DNA from: Microbacterium enclense
GTDB lineage: Bacteria; Actinomycetota; Actinomycetes; Actinomycetales; Microbacteriaceae
Length of the DNA: 64,000 nucleotides
Assembly: GCF_001456955.1 (NCBI RefSeq)
Contig: NZ_KQ758468.1
Location: 1-64,000 of the forward strand
Direction of reading: 5' to 3'
In this document: positions 35,008 to 44,639 of the stretch, one piece after another
How the letters are laid out: each line of letters begins with the position of its first letter
Numbering within the stretch: position 1 is the stretch's first letter
Translations under genes and position numbers: made by a program
The notes under the pieces: model-generated
Database searches by the model: none
What the model saw: only the letters and a program-made list of their open reading frames with translations
Told to the model about the DNA's origin: nothing

Positions 35008-35514
35008 ATGGTGCGCGACGAGCACACGCAGCTGACGGCGCTGTACGACGCCCACGCTGTCGCCGTGTGGCGTTACGTCGTCAGCCTCACCGGCGATCAT
35101 GCCGGCGCCGACGACGTGGTGCAGGAGACGCTGCTGCGCGCGTGGCGCACGCCGCGCGTCATGAGCGACGATCCCGCCTCGCTGCGATCGTGGATGTACA
35201 CCGTCGCGCGCAACATCGTCATCGACGAGGCGCGCAGCGCTCGCCGCCGTCACGAGCTTCCCGTCGACGAAGTGCCCGACCGGGTGCGCGACGACGACAC
35301 GGATGCCATGTTCGACGCGCTGCTGGTCGAGGAGGCGCTCGCAACCCTCACCCCCGACCACCGCGCCGTCATCGTCAGCGCCTACTACGGCGGGCGCAGT
35401 GTGGCGCAGGCTGCCGAGGAGCTCGGCATCCCCGCCGGCACCGTGAAATCGCGGCTGCACTATGCGGTGCGGGCTCTGCGGCTCGCCTTGCAGGAGAGAG
35501 GGGTGACCCGATGA
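35008..35514 (+). CDS. ECF-type RNA polymerase sigma factor
   Basis: The 168-aa protein has sigma region 2 (residues about 10-80: YDAHAVAVWRYVVSLTGDHA, DVVQETLLRAWRTP, SWMYTVARNIVIDEARS) and region 4 (about 110-160: LTPDHRAVIVSAYYGGRS, LGIPAGTVKSRLHYAVRALR). It resembles the SigL/SigK group paired with zinc anti-sigma factors. The ATG at 35008 has GGGGAGGGGG just upstream. Its stop overlaps the anti-sigma start by 4 nt. The upstream 59 bp contain two GAGACGG/GTTCTCGG words that may belong to an autoregulated promoter. Confidence 0.93.
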   Translation: MVRDEHTQLTALYDAHAVAVWRYVVSLTGDHAGADDVVQETLLRAWRTPRVMSDDPASLRSWMYTVARNIVIDEARSARRRHELPVDEVPDRVRDDDTDAMFDALLVEEALATLTPDHRAVIVSAYYGGRSVAQAAEELGIPAGTVKSRLHYAVRALRLALQERGVTR

Positions 35515-36212
35515 GCACCGACCACGAACGCCTTTCGACCTCGGACGGCGCCTACGTGCTCGGGGCGCTCGGCCCGGCCGATCGGGCCGAGTTCGAAGCC
35601 CACCTCGCGGTCTGCGCCGAGTGCCGTGCCGCGGTCGCGGAGCTGGCGCCGACCGCGGGTCTGCTGTCGCGCCTGTCGGGCGAGCGCGCGAGGGCGATCG
35701 GCGCCGATTCCGGCTCGGCCTCTGCGCCCGCGATCGACCCCGCGCTGCGGGAACGCGTGGTGCGTGCCGCGCGTCGCCGCCGGGCTCGCCGCGTCACGGC
35801 GTGGACGCTCGCGGCATCCGTTGCCCTGATCGCCGTCGCCGTGCCGAGCGTCATCGCGGTGAACGGCGCGTCGCAGGCGCCGGGGGCCGTCTATGCCCTC
35901 GACGACGTCGGCGGTGCGCCCCTGGAAGCATCGGTCAAGCTCACGTCGGTGCCGTGGGGGACGCGCATCGATCTCGTGTGCCAGTACACCGGGCAGGTGC
36001 TCGACGCGCCGCCCGGCGGCTGGCCCTACGCCCTGGCGGTCACCGACGACACGGGTTCGACGAGTGTGCTGTCGACGTGGCGCGCGGGGCCCGGGTCGAC
36101 GACCGAGCTCAGCGCCGGCACCGATCTGGCCGCGGCGGACATCGACGTGGTCGAGATCCGCACGGTCGACGGTGATCGTGTCGTCATGCGGCGGACGTTC
36201 GACTCGCCGTAG
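35511..36212 (+). CDS. Zinc-finger anti-sigma factor (RskA/RsmA-like), membrane-spanning
   Basis: The 233-aa protein starts with an anti-sigma domain containing the H-x3-C-x2-C zinc motif (HLAVCAECRAAV near residue 29), then a linker, one transmembrane helix (TAWTLAASVALIAVAVPSVI, residues about 90-109) and an extracytoplasmic anti-sigma-K factor domain with WRAGPGSTTEL and VVEIRTVDGDRVVMRR. It should hold the upstream sigma factor at the membrane until an external signal triggers proteolysis. The ATG overlaps the sigma stop, which keeps the two in balance. No target regulon is visible nearby. Confidence 0.92.
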   Translation: MSTDHERLSTSDGAYVLGALGPADRAEFEAHLAVCAECRAAVAELAPTAGLLSRLSGERARAIGADSGSASAPAIDPALRERVVRAARRRRARRVTAWTLAASVALIAVAVPSVIAVNGASQAPGAVYALDDVGGAPLEASVKLTSVPWGTRIDLVCQYTGQVLDAPPGGWPYALAVTDDTGSTSVLSTWRAGPGSTTELSAGTDLAAADIDVVEIRTVDGDRVVMRRTFDSP

Positions 36213-36345
36213 GGCCGGCGCTCACGCCGGGGGAGCCGCTGGTGGGTCCGCCGGGGTTCGCGCCGTCGATGTGCGACGACCGCGGTGTCAGGGCTCCGAC
36301 GCGCCGGTGGTCGGGACGCCCGCGAGCACGCTCTAGCATCGTCGC

Positions 36346-36891
36346 ATGCCTCATCTCGTCGCCGTCTGCGCCGTTCACACCCTGCATCCGGATGCCGGAT
36401 CGGTCGGCGTGACCGCCATCGACAAGCGCCCGATCGAGGGTGCTGTCCGGGTCGGCAAACTCGGCGTGCGAGCTGACGTGCAGGCGAGTCGCAAGCACCA
36501 CGGCGGTCCGGACAAGGCGGTCTACGCCTACGCCCACGAGGACGCCGCATTCTGGGAGGGCGAGCTCGGCCGCGAGCTGCCCTCGGGGTGGTTCGGCGAG
36601 AATCTGCGCGTCGAGGGCCTCGACGTCAACGGCGCGCGCATCGGCGAGGTGTGGCGCATCGGCGACACCGTCGAGGTCGAGGTGACGATGCCCCGCACCC
36701 CGTGTGCGACGTTCGCGCGCTGGGTGGGCGGTGCCGCGGGTCGGGGATGGGTGAAGCGTTTCTCCGACGAGGGGCGCCTGGGCGCCTACCTGCGCGTTCG
36801 CCGGGCCGGCGAGGTGCGCGCGGGGGATGCCATCGAGGTGGTGTCGTCGCCGGAGGGCGCGCAGACGGTGTTGGAGATGTACCGCGGCTGA
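36346..36891 (+). CDS. MOSC domain-containing protein
   Basis: The 181-aa protein has the MOSC beta-barrel with the conserved Cys in MPRTPCATFARW near residue 122, GGPDKAVYAYAHEDAAFWE, PSGWFGENLRVEGLDV and IGDTVEVEV. It resembles YiiM-like proteins that detoxify hydroxylated bases by using the molybdenum cofactor; the partner reductase is not encoded here. TAGCAT at 36334-36339 ends 6 nt before the ATG, so the transcript may be leaderless. Expressed as a single gene. Confidence 0.9.
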   Translation: MPHLVAVCAVHTLHPDAGSVGVTAIDKRPIEGAVRVGKLGVRADVQASRKHHGGPDKAVYAYAHEDAAFWEGELGRELPSGWFGENLRVEGLDVNGARIGEVWRIGDTVEVEVTMPRTPCATFARWVGGAAGRGWVKRFSDEGRLGAYLRVRRAGEVRAGDAIEVVSSPEGAQTVLEMYRG

Positions 36892-37048
36892 TCGTCGGCT
36901 GCGTGCCTCCCTGGGCGTGCGCAACGGCGGATGTTCCGGTCGACACGCCGTTGTCACGGCCCGGCGTGCGGCATGTCGCTCAGCGACCCCGCCGATGTGC
37001 TCGGGCCGAGAGCGTTCGTCGGCGCCTGGACGTGGCATCCGGAAACGA

Positions 37049-37079
37049 CGAACGCCCCGGCCGAGGGCCGGGGCGTTCG
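37049..37079 (-). terminator. Terminator after fructose-bisphosphate aldolase
   Basis: A perfect 14-bp stem (CGAACGCCCCGGCC at 37049-37062, complement at 37066-37079) encloses a GAG loop. It is followed on the minus strand by TCGTTTCC. It lies 15 bp after the aldolase stop and may also end the MOSC transcript. Confidence 0.85.
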
Positions 37080-37094
37080 CGCAGGAGCGGATGA

Positions 37095-38123
<1,029 letters not shown>

Positions 38124-38300
38124 GGAGGTGCTCCTTGGTGTTGTCGGGACAACGTCAGCCTAGCGAAGGCGTCGGATCGTGACAGCGCGGGCGCGACAGG
38201 AACCGGGCAGTTCTGCCGTTTCGGTAAAAAGCGTGATTCCTTCGCTTCGCAGCGGGGCAAAACAGGCGATTGTCGCCGCATCCCTGGCTACAGTGGCCCC

Positions 38301-39290
38301 ATGGTGAGCCTGACTGCCGACATGAGCCCTTTGCACCCCGACCGCAACCTGGCTCTGGAGTTGGTGAGGGCGACGGAGGCGGCATCCATCCGCGCCGTCC
38401 CCTTCATCGGACGAGGCGACAAGGAGGCCGCGGACGGTGCCGCGGTCGACGCGATGCGCGCCTTCTTCAGCACCGTGAACTTCGACGGCACGATCGTGAT
38501 CGGCGAGGGCGAGAAGGACAACGCCCCGATGCTCTACAACGGTGAGCGCGTCGGCAGCGGCCGCGGCCCGCAGTGCGACGTGGCCGTCGACCCCATCGAC
38601 GGCACTTCGCTGACCGCCGCTGGACGCCAGAACGCGCTGTCGGTCATCGCCGTCTCGGATCAGGGGTCGATGCTCGACGCGTCGAGCGTGTTCTACATGG
38701 ACAAGCTGGTGACGGGTCCCGCTGGTGTCGGTGTGGTCGACATCCGCCTGCCCATCGGCGAGAACATCCGCCTGCTGGCGAAGGCCCTCGGCAAGCCCGT
38801 CGACGAGATCGTCGTCTCGGTGCTGAACCGTCCGCGTCACGAGCAGCTCGTCGCCGACATCCGCGAGGCCGGTGCCGGTACCCGCCTGATGAGCGACGGC
38901 GACGTCGCCGGCGGTATCAATGCGGCTCGCCACAACGCTCGCACCGACATGTGCGTCGGTATCGGCGGGAGCCCCGAGGGCATCGTCACCGCCTGTGCGA
39001 TCAAGGCGCTCGGCGGGCACATCCAGGGAGTCCTGGCACCGCGCACCGACGACGAGAAGGAGAAGGGCCGGGATGCCGGACTCCAGGTCGACGGTGAGGT
39101 CTACGAGGCCGACGGGCTGGTGAAGGGCAAGAACACGATCTTCGTCGCCACGGGCGTGACCGACGGACAGCTCGTGCAGGGTGTTCGTCGCGAAGGCGAC
39201 TTCCTCTACACCGAGAGCGTGGTGCTGCGCGGAGCGTCGGGCACGCTGCGCCGCATCTCGTCGGAGCACCTGACCTCGAAGTGGCTGTGA
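38301..39290 (+). CDS. glpX: Class II fructose-1,6-bisphosphatase
   Basis: This enzyme hydrolyses fructose 1,6-bisphosphate to fructose 6-phosphate in gluconeogenesis. The 329-aa product has IGRGDKEAADGAAVDAMR, GEGEKDNAPMLYNGE (metal site), DVAVDPIDGTSLTAAG (metal and phosphate site), SDGDVAGGINAAR and GIGGSPEGIVTACAIKALGG. TACAGT at 38289-38294 ends 6 nt before the ATG, a likely leaderless promoter. Divergent from fbaA, so the two enzymes of this metabolite share a 177-bp control region. Confidence 0.96.
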   Translation: MVSLTADMSPLHPDRNLALELVRATEAASIRAVPFIGRGDKEAADGAAVDAMRAFFSTVNFDGTIVIGEGEKDNAPMLYNGERVGSGRGPQCDVAVDPIDGTSLTAAGRQNALSVIAVSDQGSMLDASSVFYMDKLVTGPAGVGVVDIRLPIGENIRLLAKALGKPVDEIVVSVLNRPRHEQLVADIREAGAGTRLMSDGDVAGGINAARHNARTDMCVGIGGSPEGIVTACAIKALGGHIQGVLAPRTDDEKEKGRDAGLQVDGEVYEADGLVKGKNTIFVATGVTDGQLVQGVRREGDFLYTESVVLRGASGTLRRISSEHLTSKWL

Positions 39291-39499
39291 CGCCTCTTCG
39301 GTAGGCGGCGCGGTGCCGACGTGCGGGTGTCGCGGGGCGTCTGAGCCGAGGAGCGCGGTGCGCAGGTTTCGGAGCGTGCAGATACAGCCGGGCGTGTCGT
39401 GACGCAAGCGTGACCGGTCGCCCAGCGGGACTCTGGCAGAATCGTTTCCGGTGTCAACGGTGACGCTGTGTTCTTCCGAGACCCGAAGGGGGATCGTCC

Positions 39500-39712
39500 G
39501 TGACTACAGCTCCGACGAACCAGACCGCACCTCAGACAGGTGCTCAGGCGGTCATCGCCAGCGCCGTCGACCCGGCCCGCCGCCCCGATGTTCTGCTGCG
39601 CGTTCGCCGCGCAGAAGGCCACGAGGTCAGCGCGTGGTGGATGGTCGGCGCCTTCGTCGGCGTCTCCGCCGCCGTCATCAGCCTGCTGAGCTGGGTGCCC
39701 GGCGGCGCCTGA
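39500..39712 (+). CDS. Small single-pass membrane protein
   Basis: This 70-aa protein has a Thr/Gln-rich N-terminus, a basic RRPDVLLRVRRAEGHE segment, and a hydrophobic C-terminal helix (AWWMVGAFVGVSAAVISLLS). CGAAGGGGGATC lies about 6 nt before the GTG, a good ribosome binding site. It has no family I can name. The 209-bp spacer before it carries a likely promoter region around 39440-39470. Convergent with rmuC, 9 bp away. Confidence 0.72.
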   Translation: MTTAPTNQTAPQTGAQAVIASAVDPARRPDVLLRVRRAEGHEVSAWWMVGAFVGVSAAVISLLSWVPGGA

Positions 39713-39721
39713 GCCGGCCCT

Positions 39722-41071
39722 TCACGCGTCGTCGGAGCGCTCTGCCTCCGCCCATCCGGCACGCTCGCGCACGGCGCCGAGGTCTGCACCTGCATGCGGC
39801 GCGGGGGTGGTGTCGTCGGCTGTCGTGAGCGCCGTCGACGGGGGCACCGGGCTGAGCTCGAGCATCTCGGGAGCCGTCCACCGACGCGGCGCGGCATCGA
39901 GCGGGGCGGGGGCCGCCAGCGCATCGAGCTTCGTCTCGTCGATCCCGGGGAACTTGCGTGCCGTGACGAGGACGCGCGTCTCGAGGGATCCGGCGAACTT
40001 GTTGTAGCTGTCGACGGTTCGCTCGATGGCTCGGCGCAGGTCGCCCGCGTGGCCGGCGAGCACGCCGACGCGGTCGTAGAGCTCGGTGCCGAGGGCGAAG
40101 AGGGTGCGTGCCTCGTCGGAGACGTCTTGCTGGGTCCACGTGAAGGCGACGGTCTTCAGCACGGCCCACAGATTGACGGGTGAGGCGAGTGCCACGCGCC
40201 GCGTGAAGGCGTATTCGAGGAGCGTCGGGTCTTCGTCGAGTGCGGACGCCAGCAGGGACTCGCTCGGCAGGAAGCAGACGACGAACTCCGGACTCGTGGT
40301 GAGCCCGGCCCAATAGGCCTTCTTCGCCAGCGCATCGACATGGGCGCGGACGGCGCGCGCGTGCTTCGTCATGAGCGCGGAGCGCCGGGCCCCCTCATCG
40401 CCGGTGGCGGTCACCGGGATGGCGCTCGCCTGCAGATACGCGTCGAGGGGGACCTTGGCATCCACGGCCAGAGCTTTGCCGCCGGGCAGGCGCACCACCA
40501 TGTCGGGGCGGCCCGCGCCGGCATCGCTCGAGATCGCCGTCTGCAGGTCGAAGTCGACGTAGCGGGTGAGGCCGGCCGCCTCGACGACGCGTCGCAGCTG
40601 CGTCTCTCCCCAGACGCCGCGCGTGGCCCCCGAGCGCATGGCCGATGCAAGCGATTCGGTGGTGGCGCGGAGGGCCTCGTCGGCTTCGCGCGACTGCCGC
40701 AGCTGCTCGCCCAGCGCCGAATATTGTTCGACGCGGTCGCGCTCGAGGTCGGCGACCTTGCGCTGCATCGCGTCGAGCGTCTCGCGGACCGGGTCGAGCG
40801 CGCGCAGCACCGTCTGGTCGCGGCGTTCTCGTTCTTCACGCGCGGCCTGATCGGCCCGCGACTGACCAGCCAGCTCGCGATAGAGCGCGACCTGGTGGTC
40901 GAGCTGGGCCTCGACACCGGCGCGTGCCGTCTCGGCCGCGGCGGCGCGGGACGCGAGCGTCTGCTGCTCGACCGCGGCGCGCACGGTGGCCCGCGACGAC
41001 CCGACGAACCAGCCGACGGCGACCCCGACGGCGAGGGCGACGATCACGAGGAGGAGGGCGATGGCATCCAT
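39722..41071 (-). CDS. rmuC: DNA recombination protein RmuC
   Basis: RmuC limits inversions at short inverted repeats and carries a nuclease-like core. The 449-aa product has an N-terminal membrane anchor (LLLVIVALAVGVAVGWFVGS), a long coiled coil (residues about 30-130) and the RmuC domain with GATRGVWGETQLRRVVEAAG, GRPDMVVRLPGGKALAVDAK, VVCFLPSESLLASAL and YNKFAGSLETRVLVTARKF. A low-complexity C-terminal tail of about 70 residues follows. The ATG at 41071 lacks a strong ribosome binding site. Confidence 0.93.
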   Translation of the reverse strand: MDAIALLLVIVALAVGVAVGWFVGSSRATVRAAVEQQTLASRAAAAETARAGVEAQLDHQVALYRELAGQSRADQAAREERERRDQTVLRALDPVRETLDAMQRKVADLERDRVEQYSALGEQLRQSREADEALRATTESLASAMRSGATRGVWGETQLRRVVEAAGLTRYVDFDLQTAISSDAGAGRPDMVVRLPGGKALAVDAKVPLDAYLQASAIPVTATGDEGARRSALMTKHARAVRAHVDALAKKAYWAGLTTSPEFVVCFLPSESLLASALDEDPTLLEYAFTRRVALASPVNLWAVLKTVAFTWTQQDVSDEARTLFALGTELYDRVGVLAGHAGDLRRAIERTVDSYNKFAGSLETRVLVTARKFPGIDETKLDALAAPAPLDAAPRRWTAPEMLELSPVPPSTALTTADDTTPAPHAGADLGAVRERAGWAEAERSDDA

Positions 41072-41125
41072 GGGCTCAGCATGCAGCACACCTCCGACAT
41101 CGGCGGGATGACGCCGCCGAACGGC

Positions 41126-41719
41126 TCAGGCGACGGCGCGCTCCACCGGCTCCGACGCGATCTGCGACACCCGCACGCCGAGGTGCGCGGCGAGATCGTG
41201 CACGTCGTCGACGCCCGCGCGCCGGGCGCAATCGATGGTGATCTCGGCGCAGGCCACCGCGTCGGCGAGCGCGTCGTGGTGCGCGAAGGGGGAGCATCCG
41301 GCCTCGGCGGCGACCAGCGGCAGGCGATAGGACGCGAGAGCGTAGGTCTTGCGCGACATCTGCACGCTGCAGAGATAGCGGTAGGGCGGGCACTCGTCGC
41401 CGGTTGCCGCACACGCGCGGCGCAGCACCGACATGTCGAACCCGGCGTTGTGGGCGACCAGCACATCGGCGCCGGCGAACGCGGTCAGGCGTGCGAGCTG
41501 CTCGCTCCACGAGGGCGCGTTCGCGACGTGGGACGGCTGGATGCCGTGGATGCCGACGTTGATCGGCGCGAACTGGTCGTGTCCGGTCGGGGGCTTGATG
41601 AGCCAGGCGGCGGTGGCGACGACGCGGCCGTTGCGCACCCGGGCGAGGCCGACCGCGCAGGCGGAGGCGCCGCTGGAGTTCGCCGTTTCGAAGTCGATCG
41701 CGGTGAAGTCCAGTGCCAC
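41126..41719 (-). CDS. DEDDh 3'-5' exonuclease (DnaQ/Pol III epsilon-like)
   Basis: The 197-aa protein has all exonuclease motifs: FTAIDFETANSSG (Exo I, D and E), LVAHNAGFDMSVLRRA (Exo II) and FAHHDALADAVACAEI (Exo III, H and D). It is a stand-alone DnaQ-like nuclease, seen widely in actinobacteria, likely acting in DNA or RNA processing. The GTG at 41719 was chosen because GGTGGAGG lies just upstream and the exonuclease fold starts here; an upstream in-frame ATG (41791) would add 24 low-complexity residues. It is probably co-transcribed with rmuC (54-bp gap). Confidence 0.88.
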   Translation of the reverse strand: MALDFTAIDFETANSSGASACAVGLARVRNGRVVATAAWLIKPPTGHDQFAPINVGIHGIQPSHVANAPSWSEQLARLTAFAGADVLVAHNAGFDMSVLRRACAATGDECPPYRYLCSVQMSRKTYALASYRLPLVAAEAGCSPFAHHDALADAVACAEITIDCARRAGVDDVHDLAAHLGVRVSQIASEPVERAVA

Positions 41720-41865
41720 GCCTCCACCCTCACCCGCCGAGGCGGCGAGACGGTGAGGCGCGCCGGTGTCCGTGGCATCCATCGTCACCATCGAGGCCGC
41801 CGCGGGCCGATCAAGGCCGGTGCGGGGGCGGGTCGATGTCGCCGGGGGCGGCGTAGGGTCGGCGC

Positions 41866-42615
41866 ATGACCGATCGCGAGAAGTCGACCTCGTTCGGGCA
41901 GGCGGCCTCCGCCTACGAGTCCGGGCGTCCGGGGTATCCCGCCGGGGCCGTGGCCTGGCTGCTCGAGCAGGTGCGCGAACCCGGCCGTGCCGTGCGCGTC
42001 GCCGATGTCGGCGCGGGGACCGGCAAGCTCACCCGCACCGTCGTCGAGCTGGGCGCCGAGGTGGTGGCCATCGATCCGGATGCCGACATGCTCACGACCC
42101 TGCGCGAGAACGTGCGCGGCGTGCCGACTTTCGCGGGAACGGCCGAGCACCTGCCTTTGCCGGATGCCGGCCTCGACGCCGTCGTCATGGGGCAGGCATG
42201 GCACTGGGTCGACGTCGAGCCGGGGTCGCGCGAGATCGGACGGGTGCTGCGCAGCGGGGGAGCGCTCGGGCTGATCTGGAACATCCGCGACGACGGCGTC
42301 GAGTGGGTGCGGCGGCTCACCGCGGCGATGGGCGGCTCGAACGCCGAGGTGCTCCTCGCCACGACGGGGCCGCGCGTCGCCGAGCCGTTCGGCGAGTTGG
42401 AGCACCGGGAGTGGCGATGGGAACGACGGATCACCCTGCCCCAGCTGCGCGACCTCGTCGTCTCGCGCAGCGACATCATCACGGCGAGCCCCGAGGAGCG
42501 CGCGCGCATCGACGCGGCGGTCGACGGCGTCATGGCATCCCTTCCCGAACTCGCCGACGGAGGGTCGGTCGCGCTGCCGTACGTCACCCACGCGTTCCGT
42601 GCGCGACGGCCGTGA
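41866..42615 (+). CDS. Class I SAM-dependent methyltransferase
   Basis: The 249-aa protein has FGQAASAYESGRPGYPAGAV at the N-terminus, motif I VRVADVGAGTGKLTRTVVE near residue 43, VVAIDPDADML (motif II), LPLPDAGLDAVVMGQAWHWV (post-II) and LRSGGALGLIWNIRDD (motif III). This W-H-W-V type resembles small-molecule methyltransferases close to trans-aconitate or ubiquinone/menaquinone-type enzymes; substrate unknown. TAGGGT at 41854-41859 ends 6 nt before the ATG, a likely leaderless start. Divergent from the exonuclease. Confidence 0.88.
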   Translation: MTDREKSTSFGQAASAYESGRPGYPAGAVAWLLEQVREPGRAVRVADVGAGTGKLTRTVVELGAEVVAIDPDADMLTTLRENVRGVPTFAGTAEHLPLPDAGLDAVVMGQAWHWVDVEPGSREIGRVLRSGGALGLIWNIRDDGVEWVRRLTAAMGGSNAEVLLATTGPRVAEPFGELEHREWRWERRITLPQLRDLVVSRSDIITASPEERARIDAAVDGVMASLPELADGGSVALPYVTHAFRARRP

Positions 42616-42654
42616 CGCGGTGAGGGTCGTCCGGGCGGGGTAACCTGGACTCCC

Positions 42655-43728
42655 GTGGCTCTTACCATCGGAATCGTCGGCCTTCCCAACGTCGGCAAGT
42701 CGACCCTCTTCAACGCCCTGACCAAGAACTCGGTGCTCGCCGCGAACTACCCGTTCGCCACCATCGAGCCCAACGTCGGGGTCGTGAACCTTCCCGATGC
42801 GCGCCTGCAGCAGCTCGCCGACGTGTTCGGCAGCGAGCGTCTCGTGCCCGCGGCGGTGTCGTTCGTCGACATCGCCGGTATCGTCCGCGGCGCGAGCGAG
42901 GGCGAGGGGCTCGGCAACCAGTTCCTTGCGAACATCCGTGAAGCGGATGCCATCGCGCAGGTCGTCCGCGGATTCGCCGACGACGACGTGGTTCACGTCG
43001 ACGGCGCGGTGAACCCCGCCAGCGACATGGAGACCATCAACGCCGAGCTGCAGCTCGCCGACCTCCAGACGCTCGAGAAGGCGATCACCCGCTACGAGAA
43101 GGAGGTCAAGGGCAAGAAGCTCGACCCCTCGGTGCTGGATGCCGCCAAGGCGGCGCAGGATGCTCTGCAGCGCGGCGTGCTGCTCTCGGCATCCGGTCTC
43201 GACCTCTCACCCATCCGCGAGCTGGGTCTGCTGACCGCGAAGCCCTTCATCTTCGTCTTCAACGTCGACGAGGCCGTGCTGACCGATCAAACGAAGAAAG
43301 ACGAGCTCGCGGCGCTCGTCGCGCCCGCGAAGGCGGTGTTCCTGGATGCCAAGATCGAGTCGGAGCTGATCGACCTCGACCCCGAGGATGCCGCCGAGCT
43401 GCTGGCATCCACGGGTCAGGACGAGTCGGGCCTCGACCAGCTCGCCCGCATCGGCTTCGATACCCTGGGCCTCCAGACCTACCTGACCGCCGGTCCGAAG
43501 GAAGCTCGCGCCTGGACGATCCCGCAGGGCGCGAAGGCGCCGCAGGCGGCCGGTGTCATCCACACCGACTTCGAGAAGGGCTTCATCAAGGCCGAGGTCA
43601 TCTCGTTCGCCGACCTGGTGGAGCTCGGCTCGGTCGCCGAGGCCCGCTCGAAGGGCAAGGCCCGCCTCGAGGGCAAGGACTACGTCATGCAGGACGGCGA
43701 CGTGGTGGAGTTCCGCTTCAACAACTGA
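42655..43728 (+). CDS. ychF: Ribosome-binding ATPase YchF (OLA1 family)
   Basis: This P-loop ATPase binds ribosomes and takes part in stress responses. The 357-aa product has the Walker A GIVGLPNVGKSTLFNALT, the altered G4 motif of the family (NVDE in FIFVFNVDEAVL, in place of NKxD), DIAGIVRGASEGEGLGNQFL and the C-terminal TGS domain ending VMQDGDVVEFRF. TAACCT at 42641-42646 ends 8 nt before the GTG, a possible leaderless promoter. It lies next to the toxin-antitoxin pair. Confidence 0.95.
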   Translation: MALTIGIVGLPNVGKSTLFNALTKNSVLAANYPFATIEPNVGVVNLPDARLQQLADVFGSERLVPAAVSFVDIAGIVRGASEGEGLGNQFLANIREADAIAQVVRGFADDDVVHVDGAVNPASDMETINAELQLADLQTLEKAITRYEKEVKGKKLDPSVLDAAKAAQDALQRGVLLSASGLDLSPIRELGLLTAKPFIFVFNVDEAVLTDQTKKDELAALVAPAKAVFLDAKIESELIDLDPEDAAELLASTGQDESGLDQLARIGFDTLGLQTYLTAGPKEARAWTIPQGAKAPQAAGVIHTDFEKGFIKAEVISFADLVELGSVAEARSKGKARLEGKDYVMQDGDVVEFRFNN

Positions 43729-43751
43729 GCCGTTCCGCGTCGAGCCGCCGC

Positions 43752-44018
43752 TCAGTAGTGATAGCGGGCCTGCAGGATCGTCACGCGCAGATCGTCGGCG
43801 ATGTACACGAGGCGGTGGGCCTCATCGATACGACGTGACCATGCTCCCGCCAGCGCGTGCTTCAGCGGCTCGGGCTTGCCGATCCCCTCGAACGGATCGC
43901 CGTGGAGAACGTCTGCGATCAGCTGGTTGATCCTCCGGAGTGTCTTCCTGTCTTGCGTCTGCCAGTACAGGTAGTCGTCCCAGGCTTCCTGCGTCCACGA
44001 GGGCGCTCGATCGCTCAC
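43752..44018 (-). CDS. yoeB: YoeB-family toxin (endoribonuclease)
   Basis: The 88-aa RelE-fold mRNA interferase cleaves mRNA on the ribosome at the A site. The sequence shows [20 protein letters not shown], a central [19 protein letters not shown] and [10 protein letters not shown], the C-terminal R-Y-H-Y that ends YoeB proteins and holds catalytic His and Tyr. Key catalytic Glu and Arg are present in [11 protein letters not shown]. Its GTG overlaps the antitoxin stop by 4 nt, as is usual for coupled toxin-antitoxin pairs. Confidence 0.95.
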   Translation of the reverse strand: MSDRAPSWTQEAWDDYLYWQTQDRKTLRRINQLIADVLHGDPFEGIGKPEPLKHALAGAWSRRIDEAHRLVYIADDLRVTILQARYHY

Positions 44019-44263
44019 GGCTCGAGAAGCTCGTGCTCGCTGACGTCTCCCTCTCGCGCGCTGTGCAGGGAGTTCAAGAGGCGACGCGCGTTCTCCGGCG
44101 AGCGGAGCAGATAGCTCGTTTCGACGAGTGAGTCGTACTCGTCTTTCGACATGAGGACGGCAGACCCTCGCTTGGAGGTGATCTCGATCTCCGAATGGTC
44201 GAGGTTCACCCGTTCGATGAGCCCGAAGAGATCGCGGCGCGCTTCGCTCGTGGTGATAGCCAT
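44015..44263 (-). CDS. yefM: YefM-family (Phd/YefM) antitoxin
   Basis: The 82-aa protein has the DNA-binding N-terminal Phd/YefM fold ([38 protein letters not shown]) and an acidic, disordered C-terminus that masks YoeB ([13 protein letters not shown]). The ATG at 44263 has GAGAGGATG about 6 nt upstream; an in-frame ATG 6 nt earlier is possible. Upstream, GTACC-N6-GGTAC at 44280-44295 is a likely operator. It encodes the first gene of the pair. Confidence 0.93.
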   Translation of the reverse strand: MAITTSEARRDLFGLIERVNLDHSEIEITSKRGSAVLMSKDEYDSLVETSYLLRSPENARRLLNSLHSAREGDVSEHELLEP

Positions 44264-44279
44264 AAGCATCCTCTCACTC

Positions 44280-44295
44280 GTACCGGAAATGGTAC
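44280..44295. promoter_or_regulatory. Candidate YefM operator
   Basis: GTACC (44280-44284) and GGTAC (44291-44295) form an inverted repeat with a 6-bp spacer, 17 bp upstream of the yefM start. Known YefM boxes contain GTAC-centred palindromes, so autorepression by the YefM-YoeB complex is plausible. Confidence 0.5.
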
Positions 44296-44348
44296 TACTG
44301 GCAGAATGCTGAGGCTCGAAGTGCAGGCGCTCTCGCGACCGTGACGAC

Positions 44349-44597
44349 TCAGATCGCTCTGCCGTTGCGCGTGCTCCTCGCGGATCGCCGCGCCTGCAGC
44401 GTGCAGCGCAGCTCCCACACTGCCGCGAGTCCCACCGCCAGAGTGATCACGAGCGCGATGCCCCACTGCAGCGGCGTGAGGGCGAAGAGGGGCGCGGCGA
44501 CGAACGTCAGGATGACGCCGCCCACGAACAGCGCGGCGAAGACGAGGCAGAACGCCAGGTGCGTGCCGAACGAACGAGGCGGAGGCGTCGGGGTCAC
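44349..44597 (-). CDS. Small two-helix membrane protein
   Basis: The 82-aa protein has two hydrophobic helices (LAFCLVFAALFVGGVILTFV and GIALVITLAVGLAAVWEL) and a basic C-terminus (RRSARSTRNG). No family is recognised. TAGCCT (44605-44610, minus strand) ends 7 nt before the GTG, so a leaderless start is likely. It lies upstream of the yefM-yoeB pair but is not coupled to it. Divergent from the next small gene. Confidence 0.7.
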   Translation of the reverse strand: MTPTPPPRSFGTHLAFCLVFAALFVGGVILTFVAAPLFALTPLQWGIALVITLAVGLAAVWELRCTLQARRSARSTRNGRAI

Positions 44598-44639
44598 AGC
44601 GAAAAGGCTATCGCCCGTGCCGCCGCTAGGGTCGGCAGC

